From Camarhynchus parvulus (lineage: Eukaryota > Chordata > Aves > Passeriformes > Thraupidae), in NCBI RefSeq assembly GCF_901933205.1, contig NC_044582.1, positions 13,497,820 through 13,561,819 on the forward strand: a stretch of 64,000 bases of DNA, in the 5' to 3' direction. The notes under the pieces are model-generated. The model had not been told where the DNA came from, searched no databases, and saw nothing but the letters and a program-made list of their open reading frames with translations. This document shows, in pieces, positions 28,701 through 39,164 of the stretch (position 1 is the stretch's first letter; each line of letters opens with the position of its first letter). The position numbers and the translations under genes were made by a program.

Positions 28701-31700
28701 GCTGTCTTGGCTTTGTGTGTCTCTGGTCCAGAGCTGATTGTTTGAGCTGGAGGGAGAGCTAAGCTTTACTGGCTGAGATGTGCAGCTCCCAAAGCTCAAA
28801 GAGATTCCGGTAACCCTCTGGAGACCAGCCTTGAGTGGAACCTCATGGATTACAGAGAGACTTGAATCTTCTATGCTCTGTGTGTGGCAGGGAACCTCCC
28901 AAGACAATAAAGGAAGAATGCTAATGGAGTAAATGACATTAAGTATTTACAAATTCTTTCTATATGGGAGCTTAAAACCCCTTTTCACTCTTGCAGAAAG
29001 AAGACACAGCTCCTCCAGCAAGCCGCCTTTGACTCCTCCCTCCTCTTCAGTATTTTCCCTCATTTCATCTTTCCCTTCAAAAAACAAAGGTAGCAGTGGA
29101 AGTGGGAGCAGTCGTTCATCCAGTGGAGGTACTAGTGCATCATCATCAAATTCCAAGTTGTTGAAATCACCCAAAGACAAGCTGCAGATCAGCGGAAACA
29201 ACAGGTTAATGCATTCGGTACAGCACAGCAAAGTTCCCCATGACAAAATGTGAGTGTGCCTTCTGAAAGCGAGTTAAATGTCATTACTTGCATAGACACT
29301 GCTATGTGAAGAAAGTTTCCTTTTGTTTCAGAGCGTTTTTGGTTTAGAAGATAATAATTTTAAACTCCTCCAGATCTTTTCCCACAGCTTAGTCAAAGAT
29401 TATAGTTAATGCTCATATATATGTTGAGGAAGAACTCTTGCAAACCTGCATCTTAAATCATCATGAATAAAGGTCGTTTTACTAGAGGCTCCTAATTCTT
29501 TGATGTAATCTGCATACTTTGATCATAAGGAAGTTATAGCTCTGATTCAGGTGGTTTTCAACCTGCATGTGTGAGATGACAGCAATGCTGGTAAAATTTA
29601 CTTCTACAGAATGGTGCATTTCTCACTGGATGTAATGGGTCCATTGCAGTTGCTTTGGACAGTTTCCAGTGATGCTCTCTGTCCATGAAAGCAAATAATG
29701 GTTTCTGAAGTCCCTGGACACTCTGAAGTGTCAGGGAATAAAGGACAGGAGATATGGATATCATAAGAAATGTGAAAATTAGAAATATAGTAGGAGGAAG
29801 ATTTGCATTTATACTGGGAATAGATCAGAGTGTTGTTAAATAAGAACATATTTTAGCTTATTTTTTTCCAATTTTTCTCTCTTTGTTTTTCATAAATAAC
29901 AGTATGACTCCATCTGTCAAAGTGGAAAAGATTCATCCAAAGATAGATGGTGCCCAACTGAAAGCTGCTGTTGGTCCAACTTGTTCTACTACTGTGAGTT
30001 CCTCAATAAAGCCTGGCCTTAATTGTCCCTCAATACCAAAGCCACCCTTGCCTTCCCCTGGACAGATACTGAATGGTAAAGGTCTTCTCTCTGTGCCTCC
30101 ATTTTTGGAAAAGAAACCTGAAGAAAATACGAATAATAGGAAATTTTTACATAAAAGATTGTCAGGTAATTTTTTAAAATTATTATTAGCTATATTCCTT
30201 TTAGTTGAAATATATATATTTATGGAAATTAGTTCCAGAAGTTAATTAAAACTCCTGTAATACTGTAAATTGTAGTAAGAGTTTTGAAATATTATAATTT
30301 AAATCTATAATTTGGCAGACACTTGAAGGATGCAAACACCTTGAAATTGACTTTTCCTTTCAGAAACCTGTACAGATATCAAATGCCTGTCAGTCCTGAC
30401 AGTTTTAAAATTACACTCTTACTATCTCCAAAGATTTTAGTTTCCTTCTTTCTATATGGAAGGTCCAAATGTACACAGAAAACTAGCACCTGATAAACTG
30501 AAAAATGCAAACCCAGTCTGCTCTTTATACCTTTTACCACAATTACTTTAAGTGTTAGTAGAATGGTAGAAAAGTTCTTGACACCAAAGCCAACAAACAA
30601 AAACCCACCATTTGTTTGTCACAATCCGTAATGGTGATATCTGCTCCTAACAGGGAGCATCAAATCCTCCTTTGAGGACACTTACAGGTGTTTGTGGACT
30701 TGAGATCTGTATTTCAGCACACCATAAGCTTGCTGAGAGTGTAGAAAAATTCATTTGTACAATTTTATTGTGCATTTTTATTTGTACATTTGCCTGTGTC
30801 ATATTTAAAAAGTTTCCAATATGATTAATTTTTATGATGAAACTAAATGTAATATTTCAAAATGTCTTTTGCTAACTTTTCAATACTGTGTCTTTGACAG
30901 AGAGAGAATTTGATCCTGATATATACTGTGGTGTCATTGATGTGGAAACCAGGAAACCTTGTACTAGGTCTTTAACATGCAAGGTAGGATACCTGAATCA
31001 GGATAAGATTATCTGAAGTTTTTATTCAAATTCTTGAGGAACATGATAGAAAACAGAGAACTGCAAATTCTTGCTGTTGGTAGTTACCACTGTAAGTGGT
31101 ACCTCTCAAAACATGTTGCTCAGAACCAAGAAGAAATTGTTGTTGAAGTTCAGTTAATTATTTATTTAGAAAGCATTTCTCAAAGTAACCTGGAGATTTG
31201 TATTTTTGTATAAACCCTTTAAACATGGATGTTGACATGGAACAAACTGTGTCACTCTACATGTAGGTAGCAGGGGCAGTGTGTTTCTCTTTTTGAGGGT
31301 AACCCTTGCAGTTGTAGATCATGAATTTTAAAATTCCTCATAAGCATTGAAAATATTGCTTATGCAGGATTTAAATAATTCAAGCTCTTCCTTTCTCACA
31401 CTTTTTCCTCTCCCCCCAGCAGTCTGCAGCAGGTTCTTGGTAGGAATTTGTGTAAATGCTAATGCTGCTGGATGTACTGTTGCAGCCAGCTCCTGAAAGA
31501 GCCATGGAGCACGCCTAGAGGTCAAACTCTAAATTAAACAATCATAAAAACTTTCAGTCTGACAAAATGTATCCTCTGGCTCCAAAACCCTGAGGGGACA
31601 GAGGGCTGTCACTTGCTCCCAAGGAACCAAGAATCCAGATCCCCTGCACTTGTATAATACTTTGGTGCTTTCCTGCAAAGCAGCTCTACCCTCAGTTTGG

Positions 31701-34700
31701 GAAAGGTCTGGTAAATAAACCACCTACAGAACAAAGGTACATGAAGCTGGCACTAATGACCCAGAGGAACTGAACTTGAACACATTGCCCTTTTGGAATT
31801 ACATAGGGGAGGAAATTGTTTTGCTAATAGAGGAGGGAAAAGCTGCAAGATTTTACAAGAGAAATGGGCAAATCAAAAGTGAAAAAGAGTAAAAACATTT
31901 CTCAGGAATTCTTTAGAATATACTACTCGTAAAATAATTTTTGGAATTGCTATTTGTGTCTGAATTATGTGACAAAATTTTTTACCTACTAAAAAGAACC
32001 AAATCAAACCCTTTGTGCCATATTAAAAAGGTACTGTGTATGACTTTAACAATTCAGAAAAATAGCTTCCATTTACTTCGCCTTACTTAGAATTGGTGCC
32101 ATTTATACACATACACTTACACATCTTACTGTCTGTAGTGTGCAGGACATTCGAAGAACTTTGAGTCCTCGCTGACTCTGGATTCTGGTGGATATTTTGA
32201 ATTCCTCCATATCTATTTGATTACATTAGTTTTCAAGGAATATATTAGTTTATAGGTGGCAGCACAGTACTTTTCTAAATATTTTTCAGGTCTCCCATTA
32301 GAAGTCTGATTTTAAACATTATTTTGTTGAATATTTTTTGAAGTGGAAGTAAATATTTTCTCTTCTTGGTTTTGCAGGAGTTGGCAGATGATGTAAATGT
32401 AAAAAAGGTTTTTGGTTCTAGTCTTAACCTTATTAAAAATTTGGCAGTTTGGTTTTTAAAAAGAAGTTTGAAAGAAGCCTTTTACCAAATTGCTGGGTTT
32501 GTTATTCTGTATCAGACAAGGATGTAATCATCCACCAAGCAATTTTAAAGTTTGTTTTCAAAGTCATATTTCCATTTGTTTACTAAACCAGGACCGTGAT
32601 GATTTTCTCTGTTTTGGAGCTCTCTACACATGTTTTGAGTGTTTGACTTCCACAAATGTGATAGCCTGGGATTAATGATTTATTCCTGGTTCTGCAGACA
32701 CATTCCTTAACCCAGCGGAGGGCTGTACAGGGTCGAAGAAAACGATTTGATGTGTTGTTAGCTGAGCACAAAAGCAAAACCAGGGAAAAGGAACTTCTTC
32801 GACATTCGGATCATCATCAGCAGATGCCCCCTCTCAGGGAACCACATCCCTCACCTACTAAAACTTCCCAGGAGCTGCACCAAAATTCTCATGGAGTTAC
32901 TCTTACAGAATCAAAGCCTTTATTACCTAATAAACCCAAACCTCACCCCCCCAGTCTTCCAAGGTAAGGAAAATCTGCAGATGCAATGGTATGAAATGAA
33001 CACTGGGAGCTTGATGAGGGAGTGATACAGATCTGTTGGATGGGCCAGTGTGTTTGCTGCAGGCCTGGTGCCTGTCTGCAATTAGCAATTACCTGCTGAG
33101 GGTAACTCCTGGTGAGGAGGGAGTAGTAAAACTACTGTTTAAAGTAGTAAAAGCTGACTTGCAGTCAGTGGAAGTAGTTGAGCAACAATTGGGCAACGCT
33201 GCTTTTCCAGGGGTACCACCATACTCTGTCCTTGCCCTTGGCAGGTTACAAGACTGTGGACCACACCAGGGATCTGTTAATGTAGATTTCTTTCTCTCAG
33301 TAATAATAAGCACTTAAAGGGTGGAGTTTTTAACTGTACTGGGTTCAATAACACCTGGTTACTGCTTGCCTTGCCAGGCCTCCAGGCTGTCCAGCCCAGC
33401 ACAGTGGAAATGCCCCCAGCGAGTCTCCTTCTGTCCACGAGTCCCCACACCCTCCCTTGCCTGCAGCTGAGCCAGCATCTCGGTTATCCAGTGATGAGGG
33501 AGAATGTGATGAAAAAGAAGAGCCTGTTGAAAAACTGGATTGTCATTATTCAGGTCATCATCCTCAACCAGCCGCTGTACGTTTGCAAAGTTAACCTCAG
33601 TCTGTATCTGGCTGTAGTTGTGTAAACAAGTTACTTTAGGGTTTTAGGGGTGGCTTTCTGTGGGGTGTGTGATACTTTTTTCTTTTTTTCTTTTTTTTTC
33701 CCCTCCCTATATTTTGAGAAAATTATTTTGTGGCCTAGTAGGCAGTGAAGGTTTAACTAGTTGCAAAATAAACATGCTAAAAAAATGTGTTCATAGCTCA
33801 CTTCCCCAGTCTAAAAGAAAACAAAATGCCAGAATACTAAAGATGAAATTGCTAACTGCTCTAAAGGGCTGTGGTTTTGGAATAACAGTGTCTTTTTGGT
33901 GCAATTTTCTTATTGGACTCCCCTGTCCACACCCACATACATTTTTTACTCAAGTTACCAACATCATATTAAAGATAGCAGTAAGGTATTTTGATATTTA
34001 AATTTTAACAAAAATCAGTTAGTATAACTAAAATAAAATTTATTGCCCTGGATGTCAAATTATATTCTTTTTAGAAACAGACTTCTAGCTGGGAGCTGGT
34101 AGGTCCTCAGAAGCAGATGTTACATAAATATGTGTCTGTGTGTATAATATTTATACATAAACAGACATACTGCTAACCTTCTCTGTTTAAAATCGTTGTT
34201 GGACCATAGACATAAAAACTCTTAATTTATTTTTTTACCTTCTACTTAAACATCTAAAAGCATATTTATTGTAAACAAATTGTTATTCAGAGAGTTGTCA
34301 CTGAAAGTAGAAAACACCAATAAAAATCATGTCTTTTCAGTTTTGCACATTTGGTAGTCAGCAAATTGGAAGAGGTTATTACGTCTTTGACAAGCGGTGG
34401 AACCATATTCGATGTGCACTTGACTTCATGTTGGAGAAGCATCTTAATTCACAGATGTGGAAGTGAGTAGAAATGAAACAGTTCTTACTCTTCTTGGTGT
34501 TTGAAGAAGTATATGTAACCCTGTGATTCTAGTTAAAGAAAGTAATATTGTGTTCAGACCAAAGGTTGATGGTCTATGCTTGGCATTTTTTGCAACAATT
34601 AACTATCAGTTTAATATAATCAGAAGCATTAATCAACCCCAAGATACAACCATTTTAAGGTAGCATTATTAGTATATATATATATAGTCTGAAGAATGGT

Positions 34701-36841
34701 GGCTATGTGGGGATTTATCTTTGTTTTTCTGTTTACCTGCAGGAAAATTCCTCCAGCATCCAGTACCACAGCATCAGTCCGTGCCCCACATCGGACAAAC
34801 CTGCTGCCTGCTTCTCAGCACGGTGTCAGTGCAGCAGGGTTCCTCTTGCCCACCACGGTTATGTCATCGCCAGCGTTGGTGTCTCCTTCCTGCGTGTCCC
34901 TGAGCAGCAAATCGGTACCATCCCACGGGACAACGCTCAACGCCAACCCAGCTGCTCTGGGCGCCGTGGATCCCGTCTGCAGTATGCAATCAAGACAAGT
35001 GTCTTCTTCCCCTTCAACACCTACAGTGCTTTCCTCTGTACCTTCACCTATGGCCAGCAAACCTCAGAAAATGAAATCCAGCAAATCTTTTAAACCTAAG
35101 GAATCTCCTGCTGGCAGTGGCACCTGTAACAGCACCGGCAGCGTCAGTAGCAGCGGCGGCTCAGGAAAGAAGCGTAAAAACAGTTCCGCACTGCTCGCAC
35201 CTTCTCATTCCACAGAGTCCTTTAGAAAAAACTGTGTGGTTAACTCTGGAAACTCTGGGACCTCCTATCATCCCTCAGTGACAGCTTCGTCCCACAGCGT
35301 TGGCCTCAACTGTATGACTAGCAAAGCTAACTCTGTTAGCCTCAAACATGACCAATCAGGGAGGGGTCCTCCGACTGGGAGCCCTGCAGAATCCATAAAG
35401 AGAATGAGTGTGATGATGAACAGCAGTGACTCCACGCTCTCCTTAGGGCCCTTTGTTCATCAGTCTAGTGAGCTGACTGTAAATTCACACAGCAGTTTTT
35501 CACATTCACATACTTCCCTTGACAAATTAATAGGAAAGAAAAGAAAGTGCTCACCTGGTTCAAGCAGCATCAACAGCAGCAGCAGCAAATCAAACAAAGT
35601 TGCCAAATTGACATCAGTGAACAATGTTCATGCAAAACACACTGGTGCAATCCCAGGGACGCAAGGACTGATGAACAATTCTCTGTTTCATCAGGTAGGA
35701 AATCTTGTCTCGAACTAAGCCAGCATGAAATGCCTCCTCACATGCTTATAATTAATGTGTTCTCTTAATAATTAAATAGATAGCCAATTCCAGATCCTGC
35801 ACGAGTAAAAGGTAGTTCTTCTTTTTGTCCAGTACTCATTTTGAGTGTTTTTATGGTACATTTATTCAAGACTTTTATAAATGTTCTAAATAAAAAAAAC
35901 TTTGCTTTAGGAAAGAAACCTTGAATGGGATATTTCAAATTCCTTAGATGCTGTTGCCTTTGAATTGCTTTCAGATAAAATTAGTTCCTCTTATTTTTAA
36001 ACCATAATTTTAAAAAAGAATCTTGCCAGCCTGCCATGGAACTGAGCTGTGTGCCTCAGCCTGACTCCTTGTTTCTGTGTCAGGAATACATATTCTACAA
36101 AGTAGAACATAATGATGCTGATAACAGAACTGTGATACTGTGATAAAATAAGCCTATTATCCCAAGATGTCATTGCCTAACTTCTTAGTAATAATGAGAT
36201 TAAATGTAATAAATCAGATAATAAACTTTTTTAGTTGGTAAAGCAAATAGATATGCTATAAAGGAAGCAGATCTCATGCGTATGTAAGATCCCATTTTAA
36301 AAATTAGTTTAATGGTTTGATTTTTTTTAAAACAAATCTTGCTGGAAAGGTAGTGCATTCAGGATCAAAAATCCAAGAAACTTTGTTTTCTCTGCTGCTA
36401 AAACCTGAAATCTCTGTAGCTGGAGAGCCAGGAGGTCAGTAAAAACTTTTTGACAGTGGTTTCTTAATTTTCAGTTTCAGCCACAGAGGAAGATTTTCAC
36501 TTTTTTGTGTGTTTACTTAAGAAAAAAAGCCTTCAGATGGCTGAATTTATTTTTGGACTTACCTAATAATTAATTACTATTTCAAATATGCAATATAAGT
36601 AAAAAATAAAAATTATTTGAGTGAACTAAGAAGGAAAGCATGCTTGAAACCATTACAACTTCGAAGAGGTTTTGTTGAGGATTTTCAAGTCTCAGAGAGG
36701 CCAGCCTTGTGTTATCAAGGTTGCTTTGTGCCTGAGATTTTCCCCCAAATTTGCCCTTGTTAGCCACAAAATAATTTGTTTTCAGTGCCTGCACTGATGG
36801 TTCTCTCTTTTCTTGCCCCCAAGCCGAAGGCCCGTCCCTGA
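4619..36841 (+). CDS. ATXN7: ataxin-7 (ATXN7), C-terminal ~752 residues, nine exons, 5' partial
   Basis: Ataxin-7 is a nuclear subunit of the SAGA coactivator complex; it tethers the USP22 deubiquitinase module that removes ubiquitin from histone H2B. The spliced reading joins 4619-4723, 28997-29249, 29903-30165, 30901-30983, 32698-32963, 33378-33576, 34341-34462, 34743-35694 and 36824-36841, with every phase matching and GT/AG at every junction. In order, the protein has an atypical C2H2 finger (CNHC...HYERRH), a serine-rich linker, the SCA7 zinc-binding domain (C-x10-C-x5-C-x2-H), a Pro-rich acidic region, a conserved block with GRGYYVFD and a long Ser-rich tail with two basic clusters (KKRK). 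It ends PKARP like the human protein. The start codon and polyglutamine tract are outside the window. Residue-by-residue similarity to human ATXN7 is high, so the paralogues ATXN7L1/L2 are unlikely. A minor form could end in the intron after 35694. Confidence 0.96.
13501..13544. repeat. 22 bp imperfect tandem duplication
   Basis: Two adjacent 22 bp units both begin TATGATACACTT and then diverge. The repeat is small, inside the large ATXN7 intron, with no evident function. Confidence 0.5.
16918..16939. repeat. poly-T tract (22 T)
   Basis: This is an uninterrupted run of 22 T in the large ATXN7 intron. It could be the tail of a retroposed element inserted in antisense, but no element is recognisable next to it. 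Confidence 0.85.
19780..20140. promoter_or_regulatory. Intronic GC/CpG-rich island
   Basis: The surrounding intron is AT-rich and CpG-poor, but this segment is strongly GC-rich. I count about two dozen CpG in 19801-19980 alone. It includes a CGGCCGCGG motif and two copies of CCAGGGGGTG. CpG islands in vertebrates usually mark promoters or other unmethylated regulatory DNA, so an alternative or antisense ATXN7 promoter is possible. It could equally be a GC-rich repeat. No TATA box or conserved exon is visible. Confidence 0.45.
19841..19939. repeat. 68 bp-period GC-rich tandem duplication
   Basis: A 31 bp block starting at 19841 recurs at 19909 with two mismatches. Both copies contain the core CCGGAGCTCCCGAGGCC, and both are preceded by GGGG. 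The period is 68 bp. The repeat sits at the centre of the intronic CpG island. Confidence 0.75.
24209..24266. repeat. Perfect 29 bp tandem duplication
   Basis: The 29 bp unit beginning GAGCAGCAGATCAAGCTC occurs twice back to back without a mismatch (24209-24237 and 24238-24266). A partial third unit (aagcagc) follows. Perfect identity suggests a recent slippage or duplication event. Confidence 0.9.
24374..24390. repeat. poly-T tract (17 T)
   Basis: This is an uninterrupted T-run in the large ATXN7 intron. No adjoining element is recognised. Confidence 0.8.
28997..29249 (+). CDS. ATXN7: ATXN7 exon: end of zinc finger and Ser-rich linker
   Basis: The exon is 253 nt. It completes the split Glu codon and continues [20 protein letters not shown], giving the final histidine of the first zinc finger. 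A serine/glycine-rich linker and the basic stretch [11 protein letters not shown] follow, as in human. The acceptor is cttgcag and the donor gtgagtg, leaving two bases (AT) of an Ile codon. Confidence 0.96.
29250..29902 (+). other. ATXN7: ATXN7 intron
   Basis: Donor gtgagtg, acceptor aataacag. This is AT-rich sequence with nothing recognisable in it. Confidence 0.9.
29903..30165 (+). CDS. ATXN7: ATXN7 exon: conserved Pro/Lys linker before the SCA7 domain
   Basis: The exon is 263 nt with both ends inside codons (1 nt completes Ile; 1 nt starts Glu). It encodes [20 protein letters not shown] and the conserved segment [20 protein letters not shown], ending RKFLHKRLS. The acceptor is aataacag and the donor gtaatt. 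The sequence closely matches human ATXN7. Confidence 0.96.
30166..30900 (+). other. ATXN7: ATXN7 intron
   Basis: Donor gtaatt, acceptor tttgacag. It is AT-rich with no recognisable element. Confidence 0.9.
30901..30983 (+). CDS. ATXN7: ATXN7 exon: SCA7 domain, first half
   Basis: The exon is 83 nt: two bases complete Glu, then [20 protein letters not shown] continues to TRSLTCK. The three cysteines of the SCA7 zinc-binding motif (C-x10-C-x5-C) are here, and the fourth ligand (His) starts the next exon. In human and yeast (Sgf73) proteins this domain contacts nucleosomes. The donor is gtagga. Confidence 0.97.
30984..32697 (+). other. ATXN7: ATXN7 intron
   Basis: This is a phase-0 intron of 1.7 kb that interrupts the SCA7 zinc-binding domain. 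Acceptor ggttctgcag. Nothing else is recognised inside it. Confidence 0.9.
32698..32963 (+). CDS. ATXN7: ATXN7 exon: SCA7 domain, second half
   Basis: The exon is 266 nt. It opens [20 protein letters not shown], completing the SCA7 domain with the His ligand and its basic helix. A His/Pro-rich region follows and ends [10 protein letters not shown] with two bases of Arg. The donor is gtaagga. The basic [13 protein letters not shown] stretch is nearly identical to human. Confidence 0.97.
32964..33377 (+). other. ATXN7: ATXN7 intron
   Basis: This is a 414 bp intron, donor gtaagg, acceptor cttgccag. The open frame running across it on both strands has no similarity to ATXN7 and is chance. Confidence 0.9.
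33378..33576 (+). CDS. ATXN7: ATXN7 exon: Pro-rich and acidic region
   Basis: The exon is 199 nt. It encodes [20 protein letters not shown], then an acidic stretch ([18 protein letters not shown]) and [12 protein letters not shown]. The donor is gtacgt. The human protein has the same order and a very similar acidic patch. Confidence 0.95.
33577..34340 (+). other. ATXN7: ATXN7 intron
   Basis: This is a phase-0 intron, donor gtacgt, acceptor tcttttcag. It is AT-rich with no recognised element. Confidence 0.9.
34341..34462 (+). CDS. ATXN7: ATXN7 exon: conserved GRGYYVFD block
   Basis: The exon is 122 nt. It reads [20 protein letters not shown] and continues to the helix-like [16 protein letters not shown]. 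This block is shared by ATXN7 and its paralogues. The acceptor is tcttttcag and the donor gtgagt, leaving two bases of Lys. Confidence 0.96.
34743..35694 (+). CDS. ATXN7: ATXN7 large exon: Ser-rich C-terminal region with two KKRK clusters
   Basis: The exon is 952 nt (317 codons plus one completing base), opening [20 protein letters not shown]. The acceptor is ctgcag; the ATG at 34696 is upstream in the intron and is not a start. Conserved islands include MDPVCSMQ-like [59 protein letters not shown] and IGKKRKCSP, the two KKRK groups being probable nuclear localisation signals. The long serine run that human ATXN7 has after LLVH is absent here. At 35563-35586 an AGC-rich stretch encodes serines. 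Donor gtagga after CAT CAG. Confidence 0.96.
35695..36823 (+). other. ATXN7: ATXN7 last intron (retention would give an alternative C terminus)
   Basis: Donor gtagga, acceptor cccccaag. If retained, the frame reads VGNLVSN and stops at 35716-35718. AT-rich, no recognised repeat. Confidence 0.85.
36824..36841 (+). CDS. ATXN7: ATXN7 last coding exon part: five codons and stop
   Basis: After a pyrimidine-rich acceptor (ttctctcttttcttgcccccaag), the exon reads CCG AAG GCC CGT CCC TGA, that is PKARP and stop. This is exactly the C-terminal pentapeptide of human ATXN7 and joins in phase 0 to the preceding HQ. Too short to be found by open-frame length. Confidence 0.93.
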   Translation, partial: PKARP

Positions 36842-37196
36842 TAGCTGAAGGCACCAAGGTGAGAAACAAACTGGACAGTTTTCACTACAAGCAAAACCTC
36901 CATCTGGATTTCTGGACTCCAAGATGCCTTGAGTTTTCCCAACTTCCCATGGTCCTCAGGTGTGGAAATCTACTGGACTGTCACTTAAACAAGGAATTTC
37001 CCTGAAGCCATGTCTGTAGCAGTGAATATACTAGAAATGGACACTGGATGAAGTTCAGCCACATAATTGCTCTTATCAGTGTTAACAGTGGTCTGGACTG
37101 TTTGCTACAAATCTGTGAGATTTTCCTTACAGGAGTACATCATCTTGCCACTATTTGACATAGTTTGGCTGGGCAAACGAATGTTTTCTGGGGGGA

Positions 37197-37202
37197 AATA
37201 AA
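37197..37202 (+). terminator. ATXN7: Candidate proximal polyadenylation signal AATAAA
   Basis: AATAAA lies about 360 nt after the stop codon. A U/GU-rich stretch (tggtgtcttttgt) follows about 30-45 nt later. If used it would give a short 3' UTR lacking all the distal elements. Confidence 0.4.
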
Positions 37203-39156
37203 CATTACTGTGGACTTATTTTTATACTGATGGTGTCTTTTGTAGGTGATAGCTAACCAGACAGACACCCTCAATGGAGAGGACCCCGTGACAAGGGGAA
37301 AAATGTGTGAGGCACAATGGAAAGAAGCCCTCAAGAAGGGAATATGGCTTTAGTGTTTTTATAGCAATGTTCCTTTAATGGAATATAAAAAAATAGCACA
37401 ATTCAAAAAATAGTCTGTTTTGCCCAGCCTTTTGCAGGTAATTTGGGATAAGAAGCTATCAGGAGTTTAAAACAAAACAAGCCCAACAAAACCAGAAAAA
37501 CTTGTTTGAGGCCACTGCTCAGAAAACAAGTATAAAAATGCCGTATTTGTGTGATACAAAACCTATTTTCTATTCTTTTGAATGAGATTTTATTGTGGAA
37601 GAAAAGTTAATTTTGTTCTTTAAAAATTCCAAAAATATCAAACAGACAAAGGCAAATAACCTCTAAAACTCTATGCCCAAAGAACCTATTTATTGACCTA
37701 TACTGTATACCACAGGCCTTTGTTTTTTTTAAAAGAAAAACTGTATTGATGAAATTAGGCTGGTTTGTCTTCCTCTTCCAGCAGATAAAATTAGCCCTTT
37801 TAAAAATGAGTTTTTAAAATATTTAGATATTTTTTAACAACCATAAAAGTCAGTTTCTTTCTGCCTTGTTTGTGTAACAAAATTGTTGATGTGTGATGTC
37901 TTCTACCACTCAGTAAGATTTTTTTTTTTTAGTCAAAATTCTGGAATAAATGCCAATTTGACAGCAGAGTTCACTGTGAAGCACTGGCTTGTGCATCACA
38001 GTCATCCCAGGCCCACCCAGGCTTTTTGAGCATAGGGGGCTTTACAGTTTTGTATAACCCAGCCAATTTTAATGAAGTATTTTGTCTTGCTTCAAAACAC
38101 CTCAAAAATTAATTCCGCCAAAGGGCTCATTGTATAATGGTTTGACTCATCTGGGTGTTTTTGTTAAGTTTTTAAACATCAGGTAAAGGCTCAAAACTGA
38201 CTAAACTTTTATTAAGGGGGCAAAGCAAAGGAAGATGAAATCCTAACGAAGAAGATTTTTATTTTCTGCCTTAAAGGGGCATCAGCTATTGCTGAGAAGA
38301 GACAATCTGAGCCTGTCCAGCTGTTCACGTAGCCCAGCCTTCTCCCCGTTCTGGTGGCAAGTAGTAAGTACATCAGGGAATCCAAAGCCACTCTGAGTAG
38401 CAGTTGCTTAGTTGTTTACCTAACAATGCTTTCAGTTTCTCCTGAACTTCCTATGAAATCATTGTTATACAGCGAAACAACAAGAAGCCTCTATGCAGAC
38501 ACTTTAGCTTTGAATTGATACAAAAGATCACACTGAGAAAGCAATGTACTAGAGACTCTTATTATGCAAACTTAAAAAACAGTAGACAACTTTTCAGGAA
38601 CAAAAGGATTTGTATTTAATAGGATGCCCTGTTGAAAGGATTGTTAGAACTGCAATTGGTTTAATGTAAAAGGAACCAAAGTGAAATGCTACAAAATGAA
38701 ATCCAAGTGCATGAAATCCTGTGTGTTTGGAGAGAAATCCGTGCTCTGATGAAAGTCCCTGGGGCAGAGCTTCCACTTCAGGATAGCATCAGTCACAAGT
38801 GCAATTTGGCTCTTGGTAGAAACACAGGTAAAGGAAACAGAAATTTGGCAAGATTGGGTGCTGGCGAGATTGTGATTGAACTGTCCTCTGGTTTTTAAGG
38901 TTCTGTTGATCTGAAAGCAAAATGGCAAATTTGTGCTCCTTCAGTAGCATGCAGATGTGTACAAAGTGAATTCCTGATGGCTGCTTCTCCAGAGCCAGTG
39001 GGTGCAGCCACCTGCACCATGTGGGCTTGAGCCACTGGAGCAAAGAGTCCGAGCATAAATTCTGCCTGCCCTAGACCTGCTCTAAATATTATGATTTAGA
39101 TCTTGGTTATAAGCAGAACATTGTTCCTGGAGCTTTTATTGTCACATAGTTCTTAC

Positions 39157-39164
39157 TGTAAATA
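39157..39164 (+). promoter_or_regulatory. Candidate Pumilio response element
   Basis: TGTAAATA matches the UGUANAUA consensus bound by PUM1/PUM2. It lies in the distal ATXN7 3' UTR. Confidence 0.4.

Larger units (their letters stand above)
4724..28996 (+). other. ATXN7: ATXN7 24.3 kb intron
   Basis: This is a phase-1 intron with donor gtaagtg and acceptor cttgcag. It is mostly AT-rich with no convincing exon. Notable contents are T-runs at 16918-16939 and 24374-24390, a GC/CpG-rich segment near 19780-20140, a perfect 29 bp tandem duplication at 24209-24266 and a 22 bp near-duplication at 13501-13544. The long open frames at 19.4-20.3 kb occur on both strands in several frames and reflect GC content rather than a gene. 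I could not recognise any named transposable element here. Confidence 0.85.

Noticed and set aside
34696..34742. ATG and open frame upstream of the large ATXN7 exon
   Set aside because: It is in frame but lies before a clear acceptor (ctgcag at 34737-34742), and the residues have no match in ATXN7. It is intron read-through, not a start.
35547..35768. Open frame with a run of glutamines
   Set aside because: It is the +1 frame of the ATXN7 exon. The real frame reads the tract as serine.
35775..35812. Possible alternative ATXN7 terminal exon after atag at about 35778
   Set aside because: The frame CCAATTCCAGATCCT has no counterpart at the human C terminus, while the exon at 36824 gives the exact PKARP ending.
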